DNA of 64,000 nucleotides, from the NCBI GenBank assembly GCA_023247285.1, contig JAHFGU010000001.1, positions 1 to 64,000 on the forward strand, written 5' to 3'. Under the pieces are notes generated by a model. That model was not told where the DNA came from and ran no database searches. It worked only from the letters and a program-made list of their open reading frames with translations. Numbering within the stretch: position 1 is the stretch's first letter; every line of letters begins with the position of its first letter. Shown here in pieces: positions 42,073 through 51,045 of the stretch. The translations under genes and the position numbers were made by a program. Source of the DNA: Candidatus Omnitrophota bacterium. GTDB lineage: Bacteria; Omnitrophota; Koll11; Aquiviventales; Aquiviventaceae.

Positions 42073-43286
42073 TGGATCACGGCGGGATCGGCGTGGCACT
42101 CGAACGTGAGCGGCTGCCGGCCGCAGGGCTGGACGCCATTCGGTGGATGGTGCCGCGCTTGGTCCTCCCGCGACACCTGTGTTTTCGCGCGGGTGCCGTC
42201 TCGATGCTGAAGCAGCTTCGCTCGCGTCGGGCGTTCGTGATCACCGGGGCCTCCTCCGCCAGGGCATCCGGCGCCCTCGACAAGGTCCTGGGGCATGTCA
42301 CGAGCGGCGGGGGTGAGGCGGTCTGTTATGACCGGATCAACGAAGAGCCGACGTGGCCTCGCATCCGCGACGGTGTCGAGGCGATGCGGGCGGCCGCGCC
42401 GGACTGGATCATCGGGATCGGCGGGGGCTCGGTGTTGGATGCCACGAAGGTGATGTACGCCTGGTACGAGCACCCGGCGCTGGAGCCGCCTCTCTTGCTG
42501 AAGCCGTTCAGCATCCCAACGCTGCTGCGGCGCAGCCGGTTGGTGTTGATCCCCACCACCGCCGGCACCGGGTCCGAAGTGAGCTGTTCGGCCGTCCTCC
42601 AAAATCACGAGCGCCGGGTCAAAGAGATCATCGTCTCGCACGAGCTCTTGCCGGACATCGCCATCTTGGATGCATCGCTGACCGTGAGCCTGCCGCCGGC
42701 GGTGACCGCCGCGACCGGGATGGATGCGTTGACGCACGCCATCGAGGCCTTTGTCTCCCTCGCGCACAACCCGTTCGCCGACGCGTGCGCCACGGCGGCG
42801 ATCCGGCTCATCATGGCGCACCTGCTGCCCGCGTTCCAGGACGGCAGCCGCCTGGAGGCGCGCGACGCCATGCTGCACGCCGCGTGCCTGGCCGGGATCG
42901 CGCAAAGCAACGTCTCGGTCGGGCTTGTCCACGCCGTCGCGCATACCGTGGGGGCTCAGGTAAAGGTGCCCCATGGGCTGCTGAACAGCGTGCTGCTGAT
43001 TCCCGTGATGCGGTTCAATGCGCAGGCGCAGCCGGAGCGGTATCAGGCGCTGGCGAGCGCGTGTGGGTATGACGGGTTCGACGCGTTGGTGTCCGCGATC
43101 GAGCAGCTGCAGCAGGGGCTGCAGCTGCCCCGGACGGTGAGCGCCGCCGGTGCGCCGGCCGCAGCGCTGCGGGCGCACCAGGAGGAGCTCTGCCGGGATA
43201 TCCTGGCGGATCCGTGCGCGCGGACCAATCCGCGGCGCCCTTCGGCGGAGGACATCGCGCGGCTGCTCGATGCGGTGCTGGCCTGA
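42072..43286 (+). CDS. Iron-containing alcohol dehydrogenase family protein
   Basis: This 404-residue protein has the Fe-ADH layout: an N-terminal nucleotide domain with GIGGGSVLDATK, then TAGTGSEV, and metal ligands expected in ILDASL (Asp), MDALTHAIE (His), GLVHAVAHTVGA (His) and VPHG (His). All ligand positions look filled. It would reduce an aldehyde to an alcohol. Placed between an acyl ligase and the LuxE/LuxC pair, it could take the aldehyde from LuxC to the alcohol. The ATG at 42072 is preferred to a GTG at 42069. Confidence 0.86.
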   Translation: MDHGGIGVALERERLPAAGLDAIRWMVPRLVLPRHLCFRAGAVSMLKQLRSRRAFVITGASSARASGALDKVLGHVTSGGGEAVCYDRINEEPTWPRIRDGVEAMRAAAPDWIIGIGGGSVLDATKVMYAWYEHPALEPPLLLKPFSIPTLLRRSRLVLIPTTAGTGSEVSCSAVLQNHERRVKEIIVSHELLPDIAILDASLTVSLPPAVTAATGMDALTHAIEAFVSLAHNPFADACATAAIRLIMAHLLPAFQDGSRLEARDAMLHAACLAGIAQSNVSVGLVHAVAHTVGAQVKVPHGLLNSVLLIPVMRFNAQAQPERYQALASACGYDGFDALVSAIEQLQQGLQLPRTVSAAGAPAAALRAHQEELCRDILADPCARTNPRRPSAEDIARLLDAVLA

Positions 43287-43291
43287 CCGAC

Positions 43292-44419
43292 ATGATGACG
43301 CAACCGATTGACGCGTTGTTGGCGCATCCGCCGTTTGCGGCCGGCCCACAGGAAAAACTCGCGCTGCTGCTGCCGGCGGTCCAGGCGGCGCTGGAACACC
43401 ACTATCAACACTGCGCTCCCTTCAGGACGGTGTGCGACAAGCGCGGGTTCGCGCCGGCGCGCGGCGTGACCGATCTTGCGGCGATCCCGTATCTGCCGGC
43501 GCAGTTCTTCAAGCAGATGGTGCTCAGCACGGTCAACGGGGGCCCCACCGTGACGTTGCGATCCAGCGCGACCACCTCGGATACCCCGAGCCAGATCGTG
43601 GTGGATCCGGTGACCGCCAGGCGGCAAAAGCTCGCGGTGGTTTCTGTGCTCAGCAGCTACCTGGGGGCTGACCGCCTGCCGTTTGTGGTGTTTGACGCCG
43701 ACCCGTCGCTCCAGGCCGCGACGCCGGCGTCCTTGACCGCCCGTGGCGCAGCGATCCGCGGCTTCCTGCTGGCTGCATCGCGCGCCGACTATGTGATGAC
43801 GGCGAACGCCGCCGGCGACGTCAGCCTCGAGGTCGGCCTCCTGCCGAAGGCGGTTGAGGGCATCGGCTCAGGGGAGCGGCTGTGTCTCTTTGGCTTCACC
43901 GCGATCCTGCACCAGGCGGCGGCGCAGCTGCGCGAGGCCGGTGAGCGTGTGTCGCTGCCCAATGCCACGGTGCTGCATATTGGCGGCTGGAAGAAGCTGC
44001 AGCAGCAGGCGGTCACGAAAGTGGCGTTCGCCGCGCTGATGCATGAGACGTTCGGTGTGCCGGCGGGCCGCGTGATTGACGTGTACGGGTTCACCGAGCA
44101 GATTGGCATGATCTACCCGGACTGCGAGCAGGGGGTCAAGCACGCCCCGGTGTTCGCCGAGGTCATCGTGCGAGATCCGCGCACGCTGCAGCCGGCGGAC
44201 GATGGCCAGGATGGGCTGGTGCAATGCATTTTCCCTATCCCCCACAGCTACCCCGGGGTCTCGGTCATCACCGACGATGTCGGGCGCATCGTGGGCCGAG
44301 ACCGCTGTGGCTGCGGGCGCCGCGGGACCGCGTTTGTCGTGTCGGGGCGCGCGCCGGCGGCCGAGCCGCGCGGATGCGGAGACCTGACCCCTGAGCCGGC
44401 AGGGAGGCGGTCAACGTAG
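43292..44419 (+). CDS. LuxE-like acyl-protein synthetase
   Basis: This 375-residue ANL-related protein resembles LuxE. The phosphate loop LRSSATTSDTPS is the LuxE form of the SSGTT motif. A YGFTEQIGMIYPDC adenylation loop and an HIGGWKKL region follow. LuxE activates acids with ATP and passes the acyl group to a protein thiol, working with the LuxC reductase. The next gene is a LuxC homologue. The proline- and charge-rich C-terminus (last 20 residues) lacks obvious function. Confidence 0.85.
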   Translation: MMTQPIDALLAHPPFAAGPQEKLALLLPAVQAALEHHYQHCAPFRTVCDKRGFAPARGVTDLAAIPYLPAQFFKQMVLSTVNGGPTVTLRSSATTSDTPSQIVVDPVTARRQKLAVVSVLSSYLGADRLPFVVFDADPSLQAATPASLTARGAAIRGFLLAASRADYVMTANAAGDVSLEVGLLPKAVEGIGSGERLCLFGFTAILHQAAAQLREAGERVSLPNATVLHIGGWKKLQQQAVTKVAFAALMHETFGVPAGRVIDVYGFTEQIGMIYPDCEQGVKHAPVFAEVIVRDPRTLQPADDGQDGLVQCIFPIPHSYPGVSVITDDVGRIVGRDRCGCGRRGTAFVVSGRAPAAEPRGCGDLTPEPAGRRST

Positions 44420-44423
44420 CGCG

Positions 44424-45716
44424 ATGGCGTCATCGCTGATGTCCCAGGTCGCCGCCGATCAGGAAACGCCGCTGGAGGAGCTGATCCAGGGGCTGCGGCA
44501 GCATGCCGACGCGCTCCATGCGCTGGAGAGCGATCAGATCCTCGGCCTGCTGGGCGAGCTGCGCCGCGTCCTGGCTGACCCGGGGCATCCGCTGCACCGG
44601 CAGCTGCGGCCGCTGGGGTTGCCGTTCCTCCTGCGCTGGCTGGAGCCTGCGCGCTTGGCGGCCCAGCTCGATCTGGCGATGCGCGGCACGCGCCGGTATC
44701 TTGATGCATTTCTGCCGGCCGGAGACCGGCTGCTCCATGCGCAACCGCGCGGGCTCGTGGTGCACTGGATCGCCGGGAATGTGCCGCTCCTGGGCGTGTT
44801 TTCACTCGTGCAGGCCTGGCTCACGAAAAACGTCAGCCTGGTCAAGGTGCCTGCGGACTGGCCGGGCGTCCTCCCTGCGCTGCTGGAGGCGCTCTCGCAG
44901 GTGACGTACGAGACCGCGGACGGGCGGCGGATCTCCGGCGCGGTGCTCGCGCGCGCCGCGGCGGCGCGGTATGTCGAGCGTGAGGATCGCGCCGCCCAGG
45001 AAGCCATGTCCTTCGCCGCGGATGCGCGGGTGGCCTGGGGCAGCCAGGAAGCCATCGAGATGATTCAGGCGCTGCCGAAGGCTCCCGGCGCGGAAGACAT
45101 CGTGTTCGGGCCCAAGTATTCGTACATGGTGATCGGCAAGGAGTGCCTCGACGAACGCGGGGTGGCCGACGTGACGACGCGCGCCGCGTTTGACGTCTGC
45201 CTGTTTGACCAGCAGGGGTGCAACTCGCCGCACACGATTTTCGTCGAGCAGGGCGGGGCGATGAGTCCCCGCGAGTTCGCCGCACGGCTGGCTGACGCGA
45301 TGGCGCGGGTGTGCGCCATGCTCCCGGCGGCGTCGCCCCGCGCGCAGGACGTCTCACGCCTGCTCACGCTGCGGGCGATGTACGACGCCCGCGGCATCGC
45401 GCATTACTCCCCAGGGCCGGCGTGGACGGTGCTGTATGGGGAAGACGATGAAGGATTGGCCGAGGCGTGCGGCGGCCGCGCGGTGTTCGTCCGGCCGATT
45501 GCCGACGCGATGGATGCGGCGGAGCTGGCCAGCCGGCGCACCCAATCCATCGGGCTGGCCTTGGAGCCATCCCGCCGGATCGCGTTTGCCGAGCGCGCCA
45601 CCTTGCGCGGGGCCGAGCGCTGCCCCCCGGTAGGCGAGATGAGCCACTACGAATCGCCGTGGGATGGGATGTTCGTGATGGACCGGCTGGTGCGCTGGGT
45701 CACCGTGGCCGCCTAA
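44424..45716 (+). CDS. LuxC-like acyl-CoA/acyl-protein reductase
   Basis: This 430-residue aldehyde dehydrogenase-fold protein has LuxC hallmarks: WIAGNVPLLGVFSLVQ for nucleotide binding, and the catalytic Cys266 in FDQQGCNSPH followed by TIFVEQGG. LuxC reduces activated fatty acids to aldehydes with NADPH. Together with LuxE, an ACP, a ligase and an Fe-ADH it would form a complete acyl-to-alcohol route. The substrate need not be fatty: in a glycan locus it might be an acyl group bound to the dedicated ACP. Confidence 0.88.
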   Translation: MASSLMSQVAADQETPLEELIQGLRQHADALHALESDQILGLLGELRRVLADPGHPLHRQLRPLGLPFLLRWLEPARLAAQLDLAMRGTRRYLDAFLPAGDRLLHAQPRGLVVHWIAGNVPLLGVFSLVQAWLTKNVSLVKVPADWPGVLPALLEALSQVTYETADGRRISGAVLARAAAARYVEREDRAAQEAMSFAADARVAWGSQEAIEMIQALPKAPGAEDIVFGPKYSYMVIGKECLDERGVADVTTRAAFDVCLFDQQGCNSPHTIFVEQGGAMSPREFAARLADAMARVCAMLPAASPRAQDVSRLLTLRAMYDARGIAHYSPGPAWTVLYGEDDEGLAEACGGRAVFVRPIADAMDAAELASRRTQSIGLALEPSRRIAFAERATLRGAERCPPVGEMSHYESPWDGMFVMDRLVRWVTVAA

Positions 45717-45723
45717 TCCGCGC

Positions 45724-46392
45724 ATGCGCGACATCGTCATCGTGGGCGCCGGGGGGTTCGCGAAGGAAATCCTGCAGTACGCGCAGGACCTCTGCGCGGC
45801 GGACGCCGGCTATCGCGTCAAGGGATTCTTGGACCGGGACCGCTCGCGGCACGGCACGACCCATGCCGGCTATCCGGTGCTCGGGGCGGAAGACAGCTAT
45901 GCGCCGGCCGCCGGCGACATCTTCCTCCTTGCGCTGGGGACGGCAGAGGCCAAGAAGCGGGCTGTGGCCATCCTGCAGGAGCAGGGTGCGGAGTTTTTGA
46001 CGCTGGTGCATCCGCAGGCCTACGTGGCGCCGTCGGCGCGCGTGGGCACCGGTGCGGTGATCTGCCCGTTCGCCTATGTCGGCCCGGATGCCATCGTGGA
46101 GGAGTTCGTGCTCGTGAATCTGTATGCGAGCTGCGGACATGACACCCGGATCGGCCGGTACGCGATCCTGGGGCCGTACGCCTGCACGAACGGCCACGTG
46201 ACCATCGAGGAGGCCGTGTTCCTGGCCACGCACGCCACGGTGACGGTGGGCAAGCGGGTCGGCCGGGGGTCGATTGTGGCGGCAGGCGGCGTGGTCGTGC
46301 GCGACGTGCCGCCCGGCGTGCTCGCCGCGGGCAATCCGGTGGCCTGGCGGGAGCTGGAGGCGCTGCAAGCCGTGTGGAAGCGTGGACCATGA
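45724..46392 (+). CDS. PglD/NeuD-family sugar O/N-acetyltransferase
   Basis: This 222-residue protein has an N-terminal Rossmann nucleotide-sugar domain (VIVGAGGFAKEI, GFLDRD). A left-handed beta-helix of hexapeptides follows (about 95-215), with the catalytic-base His in ASCGHDTRIG and final VPPGVLAAGNPVA. PglD, LegH and NeuD acetylate 4-amino sugars or nonulosonic acids. Next to LegG and PtmE homologues it could be LegH, acetylating the 4-amino group of the legionaminic precursor, but PglD-type roles in other sugars are equally possible. Confidence 0.85.
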   Translation: MRDIVIVGAGGFAKEILQYAQDLCAADAGYRVKGFLDRDRSRHGTTHAGYPVLGAEDSYAPAAGDIFLLALGTAEAKKRAVAILQEQGAEFLTLVHPQAYVAPSARVGTGAVICPFAYVGPDAIVEEFVLVNLYASCGHDTRIGRYAILGPYACTNGHVTIEEAVFLATHATVTVGKRVGRGSIVAAGGVVVRDVPPGVLAAGNPVAWRELEALQAVWKRGP

Positions 46393-47582
46393 GGACCATC
46401 GGGGTGGTCACCGTCGGGCGGTCGGATTACGGCTGCTACGTGCCGTTGCTGCGGGCGATGCGGCAGGATCCCGCGCTTCGCCTTCAGCTCATCGTGGGGG
46501 GGATGCACCTGGCGGCGGCGTTCGGCCTGACTGTTGAGCTGATCACCGCCGACGGCTTCGACATCGCGGGCCGCGTCGACCTGCGGATGTCGTCCGACAC
46601 CCCGGAGGGGATCGCCACGTCCATGGGGATCGGCATGGCCGGCTTCGCGCAGGCCTACGCGCGCCTCCGTCCGGACCTGTTGCTCGTGCTGGGCGATCGC
46701 TTCGAGATGTATGCGGCCGCCTCGGCCGCGGTCCCGTTTCGGATTCCCATCGCGCACATCGCCGGCGGTGAGCTGACGGAAGGCGCGATCGACAACAGCT
46801 TTCGGCATGCGATGACCAAACTGAGCCACCTGCATTTTGTCGCGACGGAGGAATACGCCCAGCGGGTGATCCAGATGGGCGAGGAGCCATGGCGCGTCAC
46901 CGCGTGCGGCGCGGTCGGGCTGGACCACCTCCGGACCTTTGTCGCATCCGATCGGCAGGCCCTGGAATCGTTGCTGGGATTGTCCCTCGATTCTGCGCCG
47001 CTGCTGGTGACGTATCATCCGGTGACGCTGGAATATGACCGGGCCGAGGCGCAGATCGATGCGCTGCTGGAGGCGCTGGAGTCTGTTGCGCGGCCCCTCG
47101 TCTTCACCCTGCCGAACGCGGATACGAACAACCAAGTGATCCGCCGGCGCATCGAGGCGTTCGTGGGGCGCCATCCGTCCGCCGCGCTGGTCCCAAACCT
47201 CGGCACCCAGGCGTACTTCAGCCTCATGGCGCGCGCGGCCGCGATGGTCGGCAATTCGTCCAGCGGCATCGTTGAGGCGCCGTCGTTCGGCTTGCCGGTG
47301 GTCGACATCGGCACGCGGCAGGCCGGCCGGCTCCGCGCCGCCAACGTGATCCCCTGCGGCTATGCGGCTGAGGAGATCCGCCGCGCGATCGCGCGGGCCC
47401 TGGCTCCGGAGTTCCGGGAGAGCCTGCGCGGGCTGCGGAACCCGTACGGCGCCGGGCACGCCGCGGCGCGGATCGTTGAGGCGCTGAAAGGGATCGCGAT
47501 CGATGAGCGCCTGCTCGTCAAGCGATTCCACCAGGTTGAAGTCCGGGAGGCCGCTCGCGCGCTAGCATGCACACCGACTTGA
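46389..47582 (+). CDS. legG: Hydrolysing UDP/GDP-N-acetylglucosamine 2-epimerase (NeuC/LegG type)
   Basis: This 397-residue GT-B-fold enzyme has the NeuC/LegG start (VTVGRSDYG), LLVLGDRFEMYAAASAA, IAHIAGGELTEGAID, FRHAMTKLSHLHF and VGNSSSGIVEAPSFG. It inverts C2 and releases the nucleotide, giving the 6-carbon substrate for the NeuB-type synthase at 35972. With PtmE, LegB and LegC next door, the GDP-linked LegG reaction is favoured over sialic acid NeuC. The start overlaps the acetyltransferase by four bases. Confidence 0.85.
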   Translation: MRTIGVVTVGRSDYGCYVPLLRAMRQDPALRLQLIVGGMHLAAAFGLTVELITADGFDIAGRVDLRMSSDTPEGIATSMGIGMAGFAQAYARLRPDLLLVLGDRFEMYAAASAAVPFRIPIAHIAGGELTEGAIDNSFRHAMTKLSHLHFVATEEYAQRVIQMGEEPWRVTACGAVGLDHLRTFVASDRQALESLLGLSLDSAPLLVTYHPVTLEYDRAEAQIDALLEALESVARPLVFTLPNADTNNQVIRRRIEAFVGRHPSAALVPNLGTQAYFSLMARAAAMVGNSSSGIVEAPSFGLPVVDIGTRQAGRLRAANVIPCGYAAEEIRRAIARALAPEFRESLRGLRNPYGAGHAAARIVEALKGIAIDERLLVKRFHQVEVREAARALACTPT

Positions 47583-48637
47583 CGACCTTTTGCGTCGGCC
47601 CGGACACGCCGCTGCGGCAGGCGGTGGCCCAGATGGACGGGAACCGGTTGGGGATCGCCCTAGTCATCGACAGTCAGCGCCGGCTGCTTGGCACGGTGTC
47701 CGATGGCGATGTGCGCCGCGCGGTCCTGGCGAACATCGGGTTCGACCAGCCGGTCACCGAAGTGCTGCGTCGCAAGGCCGGCACAAAATTTGAGACACCG
47801 GTGACTGCGCCGGACGGGGCCGACCCAGGCGCCTACCTCCGCGCGCTCAAGGAGCACCGGCTGCTGTATTTGCCGCTGGTGGATGCAGAAGGCCGCGTGG
47901 CCGGGCTGGTCACGCTGGCGGAATTTGTTCGGGACGAGCCGCTGCCGGTCCGGGCCGTGGTGATGGCGGGGGGCAAGGGCACGCGGCTCCATCCGCTGAC
48001 GCAGCAGATGCCCAAGCCGATGCTGCCGGTCGGCGGGCAGCCGATGCTGGAGATCATCATTAAACAGCTGCGAGACGCCGGCATCAGGCAGGTCAAGGTG
48101 ACGACCCATCACAACCCGGAGCGGATCGCGGAACATTTCGGGGATGGGAGCGGCCTTGGCGTGGCGCTTTCCTATATAGAGGAAGAGCGCCCGCTGGGCA
48201 CGGTCGGCGGCCTGGGATTGTTGGACGCGCCCAACGAAACCACGCTGGTGATCAACGGCGACATCCTGACCCAGGTCGATTTCCGGGCGATGCTGGCCTA
48301 CCACCGGGAGCACCAGGCTGATCTGACGATGGCGGTCCGGCAGTACGATCTGAAGGTGCCGTACGGCGTCGTGGAATGCGACGGGGCAGCGGTGCGCCGG
48401 ATCAGCGAAAAACCGGCGTTCCTGGTGTTTGTCAACGCGGGGATGTATCTCCTGGAACCGCTGGTCTACCGCTATATCCCGAAGGGGGAGCGGTTGGATA
48501 TGACCGACTTGATTCAACGGATGATTGACGATGGCCGGGCCGTGGTCAGCTTTCCGGTGCGGGAGTACTGGCTGGATATCGGGCAGCGCGAAGAATACGA
48601 ACAGGCCCAGGAAGCAATCAAGCAGTGGCAATCATGA
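47567..48637 (+). CDS. ptmE: CBS-domain nucleotidyltransferase, PtmE-like (glucosamine-1-phosphate guanylyltransferase)
   Basis: This 356-residue protein has two CBS repeats in residues about 1-120 (GTVSDGDVRR, LVTLAEFV). A sugar nucleotidyltransferase domain follows from about 128 (VVMAGGKGTRLHPLT, with MPKPMLPVGG). This pair of domains is the mark of PtmE, which makes GDP-glucosamine, the entry point to legionaminic acid in Campylobacter. The CBS pair may let nucleotides regulate it. It overlaps LegG by 16 bases and LegB by four. Confidence 0.87.
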   Translation: MHTDLTTFCVGPDTPLRQAVAQMDGNRLGIALVIDSQRRLLGTVSDGDVRRAVLANIGFDQPVTEVLRRKAGTKFETPVTAPDGADPGAYLRALKEHRLLYLPLVDAEGRVAGLVTLAEFVRDEPLPVRAVVMAGGKGTRLHPLTQQMPKPMLPVGGQPMLEIIIKQLRDAGIRQVKVTTHHNPERIAEHFGDGSGLGVALSYIEEERPLGTVGGLGLLDAPNETTLVINGDILTQVDFRAMLAYHREHQADLTMAVRQYDLKVPYGVVECDGAAVRRISEKPAFLVFVNAGMYLLEPLVYRYIPKGERLDMTDLIQRMIDDGRAVVSFPVREYWLDIGQREEYEQAQEAIKQWQS

Positions 48638-49623
48638 CCGCGTCCTGGAGGGGAACCCGCGTGCTGGTGACCGGGGCGGGCGGGTTTATCGGCAGCCATC
48701 TGGCTGAGCAGCTGGCGGAACTGGGGGCGAAGGTGCGGGCGCTGGTCCGCTATCGGTCCAACGGCTCCTGGGGATGGTTGGATCACAGCCCGTGCAAGGG
48801 CGATCTTGACGTCGTGGCAGGCGACATGACCGATCGCGACGCGGTCGCCTACGCGATGCAGGACGTGCAGGTCGTGTTCCACCTGGCTGCCTTCATCGCC
48901 ATCCCGTACTCGTATCAGGCCCCGGAGTCGTTCCTGCGGGCGAACGCGGAGGGCACACTCACCGCGCTGCAGGCCGCGCGCGCGCAAGGCGTGGCGCGGT
49001 TTATCCACACCTCGACGAGCGAGGTCTATGGGACCGCCCAGTATGTGCCGATCAACGAGCAGCATCCGCTGCAGGCCCAGTCGCCGTACGCGGCCAGCAA
49101 GGTCGCCGCCGACAAGCTCGTGGAATCCTTCGGGTTATCGTTTGGCTTGCCGGTGGTGACCGTGCGGCCCTTCAATACCTTTGGCCCCAGGCAATCGGCC
49201 CGGGCCATTGTCCCGACCATCATCACGCAGTGCTTGACGGATACCACCGTTCGGTTGGGGAACCTCACGCCGAGGCGCGACTTGACCTATGTGAGTGATA
49301 CGGTCGATGGCTTCATTCGAGCCGCGGTCAGCCCGCAGGCGGTGGGACGGACGATCAATCTTGGGTCAGGGCGGGAAGTGTCCATCGGCGACCTGGCGCA
49401 CCGCATCGCTGAGCTGGCGGGCCGGCGGGTGCAGGTGGAACAGGACGCCCTGCGCGTGCGGCCGAAGGACAGCGAAGTCGGGCGGCTGCTGGCCGACAAC
49501 CGCCTGGCGAAGGAACTACTGGGGTGGCAGCCAGCCGTCTCCCTTGACGAGGGGCTGCGGCTGACGATCGAGTGGATGCAGGGGCATCTTGATGGCTACC
49601 GTCCAGGCGCCTACGTCGTCTGA
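48634..49623 (+). CDS. legB: LegB-like GDP-GlcNAc 4,6-dehydratase (extended SDR)
   Basis: This 329-residue extended SDR has VTGAGGFIGSHLAEQL, HLAAFIAIPYSY, TSTSEVYGTA and the catalytic YAASK, with RPFNTFGPRQS in the C-terminal part. The IPYSY motif and overall length match the LegB dehydratase group. It would make the 4-keto-6-deoxy intermediate that the next gene product aminates. The ATG at 48634 overlaps the PtmE stop (ATGA); a GTG nine bases upstream is less likely. Confidence 0.85.
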   Translation: MTASWRGTRVLVTGAGGFIGSHLAEQLAELGAKVRALVRYRSNGSWGWLDHSPCKGDLDVVAGDMTDRDAVAYAMQDVQVVFHLAAFIAIPYSYQAPESFLRANAEGTLTALQAARAQGVARFIHTSTSEVYGTAQYVPINEQHPLQAQSPYAASKVAADKLVESFGLSFGLPVVTVRPFNTFGPRQSARAIVPTIITQCLTDTTVRLGNLTPRRDLTYVSDTVDGFIRAAVSPQAVGRTINLGSGREVSIGDLAHRIAELAGRRVQVEQDALRVRPKDSEVGRLLADNRLAKELLGWQPAVSLDEGLRLTIEWMQGHLDGYRPGAYVV

Positions 49624-50890
49624 CGTGCGCACACCGGCGAGACGGCGGCGCATTCCGCTCAGTGAACCGCGCCTGACGGGCAAGGAGTGGGTCTATCTGA
49701 AAGAATGCCTGGACAGCGGCTGGATTTCATCCGCCGGACCGTTTGTCAGCCGGTTTGAGCAGGCGTTCGCCGACTACGTCGGGGCGTCCCACGCGGTCGC
49801 CGTCGTCAATGGGACAGCGGGTCTCCATCTGGCGCTGCGCGTGGCCGGTGTCCAACCTGACGATGAGGTGCTGGTGCCGACGCTGACGTTCGTCGCACCG
49901 GTTAATGCGATCCGCTATTGCGGGGCACATCCCGTGTTCATGGACGCTGAGCCAGCAACGTGGCAGATGGACGTGAGCAAAGCCGAGCGGTTCCTGGCAG
50001 GGGAATGTGAGGTGCGGACGGATGTGCACGGGCCTGCCGGTGCCGTCACGCGTACCTGCTGGAACAAGCACACGGGGCGTCGAGTGCGGGCCATCCTCCC
50101 CGTGCATCTGCTGGGGTTGGCCTGCTCGATGGATGCCATCATGGCGTTAGCCGCGCGGTACCATCTACGGGTGGTGGAGGACGCGTGTGAGGCGATCGGC
50201 GTGCGATACCACGATCGCCACTGCGGGACATGGGGAGATCTTGGCGTCTTTAGCTTTAACGGCAACAAGACCCTGACCAGCGGCGGCGGGGGGATCGTCG
50301 TGACGCGGGAGCGGCTGTGGGCCCAGCGCGTTCGTTATTTATCGACGCAGGCGCGGGATGATCAGCGGGAGTACCATCATAAGGAGGTGGGCTACAACTA
50401 TCGGCTGACAAGCTTGCATGCCGCCATCGGCCTGGCCCAGCTTGAGCAGACGGGTCAGTTGCTGGCGCGCAAGCGTGCGATTGCCGCAGCCTATGAGCGG
50501 GCGTTACGCGGCCTTGGCGGCGTGACCCTCATGCCGACCCCACCACACACCGAGCCGGCGTATTGGCTGTACACCATCCTGTTGAAGCTCGGCACCACGG
50601 TGGCCCAGCGGAACGAGGTGCTCGATCGATTTGCAAGCGAGGGGTTGGAGGTCCGCCCGCTCTGGCAACCGATTCATACCTTGCCGCCGTATCGAGCCTG
50701 CCGGGCATTCGAGGTGCAGGCGGCGATGGACCTGTATGCGCGCGGGGTGAGCCTGCCCAGCAGCGCCGGGATGATGGACGAAGAGCTGCAGCGATGCATC
50801 GCTGTGGCGAAGGCGGTGCTACGACGCGTACCAGCACAGGAGACGACCTATGGAAGAGCGGGGAGAAGACAGGAGGCAGCCCATGGATGA
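49592..50890 (+). CDS. legC: LegC-like DegT-family aminotransferase
   Basis: This 432-residue PLP aminotransferase has the LegC start IPLSEPRLTGKEW--LKECLDSGWISS. It continues with VNGTAGLHLALR, VEDACEAIG and FSFNGNKTLTSGGGG, which supplies the PLP lysine. LegC places the 4-amino group on the LegB product. The N-terminal 20 residues are an extra tail. The C-terminus runs into the repeated region at 50850, where it overlaps the next gene by 41 bases. The gene order PtmE-LegB-LegC supports the assignment strongly. Confidence 0.87.
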   Translation: MATVQAPTSSDVRTPARRRRIPLSEPRLTGKEWVYLKECLDSGWISSAGPFVSRFEQAFADYVGASHAVAVVNGTAGLHLALRVAGVQPDDEVLVPTLTFVAPVNAIRYCGAHPVFMDAEPATWQMDVSKAERFLAGECEVRTDVHGPAGAVTRTCWNKHTGRRVRAILPVHLLGLACSMDAIMALAARYHLRVVEDACEAIGVRYHDRHCGTWGDLGVFSFNGNKTLTSGGGGIVVTRERLWAQRVRYLSTQARDDQREYHHKEVGYNYRLTSLHAAIGLAQLEQTGQLLARKRAIAAAYERALRGLGGVTLMPTPPHTEPAYWLYTILLKLGTTVAQRNEVLDRFASEGLEVRPLWQPIHTLPPYRACRAFEVQAAMDLYARGVSLPSSAGMMDEELQRCIAVAKAVLRRVPAQETTYGRAGRRQEAAHG

Positions 50891-51045
50891 GGGGGGAGGA
50901 GAGCCCAGGAGGCACCCTATGGAAGAACGAGGAGAAGGCGAGACCACGTGTGAAAGCGGCTCCTGCGGCTCCAACCACGCCGACCAGGAAGAGGGACAGC
51001 TCATGGAGCAGCAGGGGGAAGCGGAGAAAACGTGCGGATGCGGCT
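50850..51045 (+). repeat. Degenerate tandem repeat with repeated start sites at the radical SAM gene start
   Basis: Near-repeat units of about 33-36 bases (50850, 50883, 50919), then a longer copy at 51003, each begin with ATG followed by a GAG/GAA-rich stretch. The starts at 50883 and 50919 each have AGGAGG six bases upstream; 50850 has AGGAG. The protein copies are MEERGEDRRQP, MDEGGGEPRRHP, MEERGEGETTC and MEQQGEAEKTC. It could be slippage of a repeated start region. A translation role is speculative. Confidence 0.6.

Noticed and set aside
50850..51045. CRISPR-like array at the radical SAM gene start
   Set aside because: Units are in-frame, directly adjacent and degenerate, with no spacers; they encode protein repeats.
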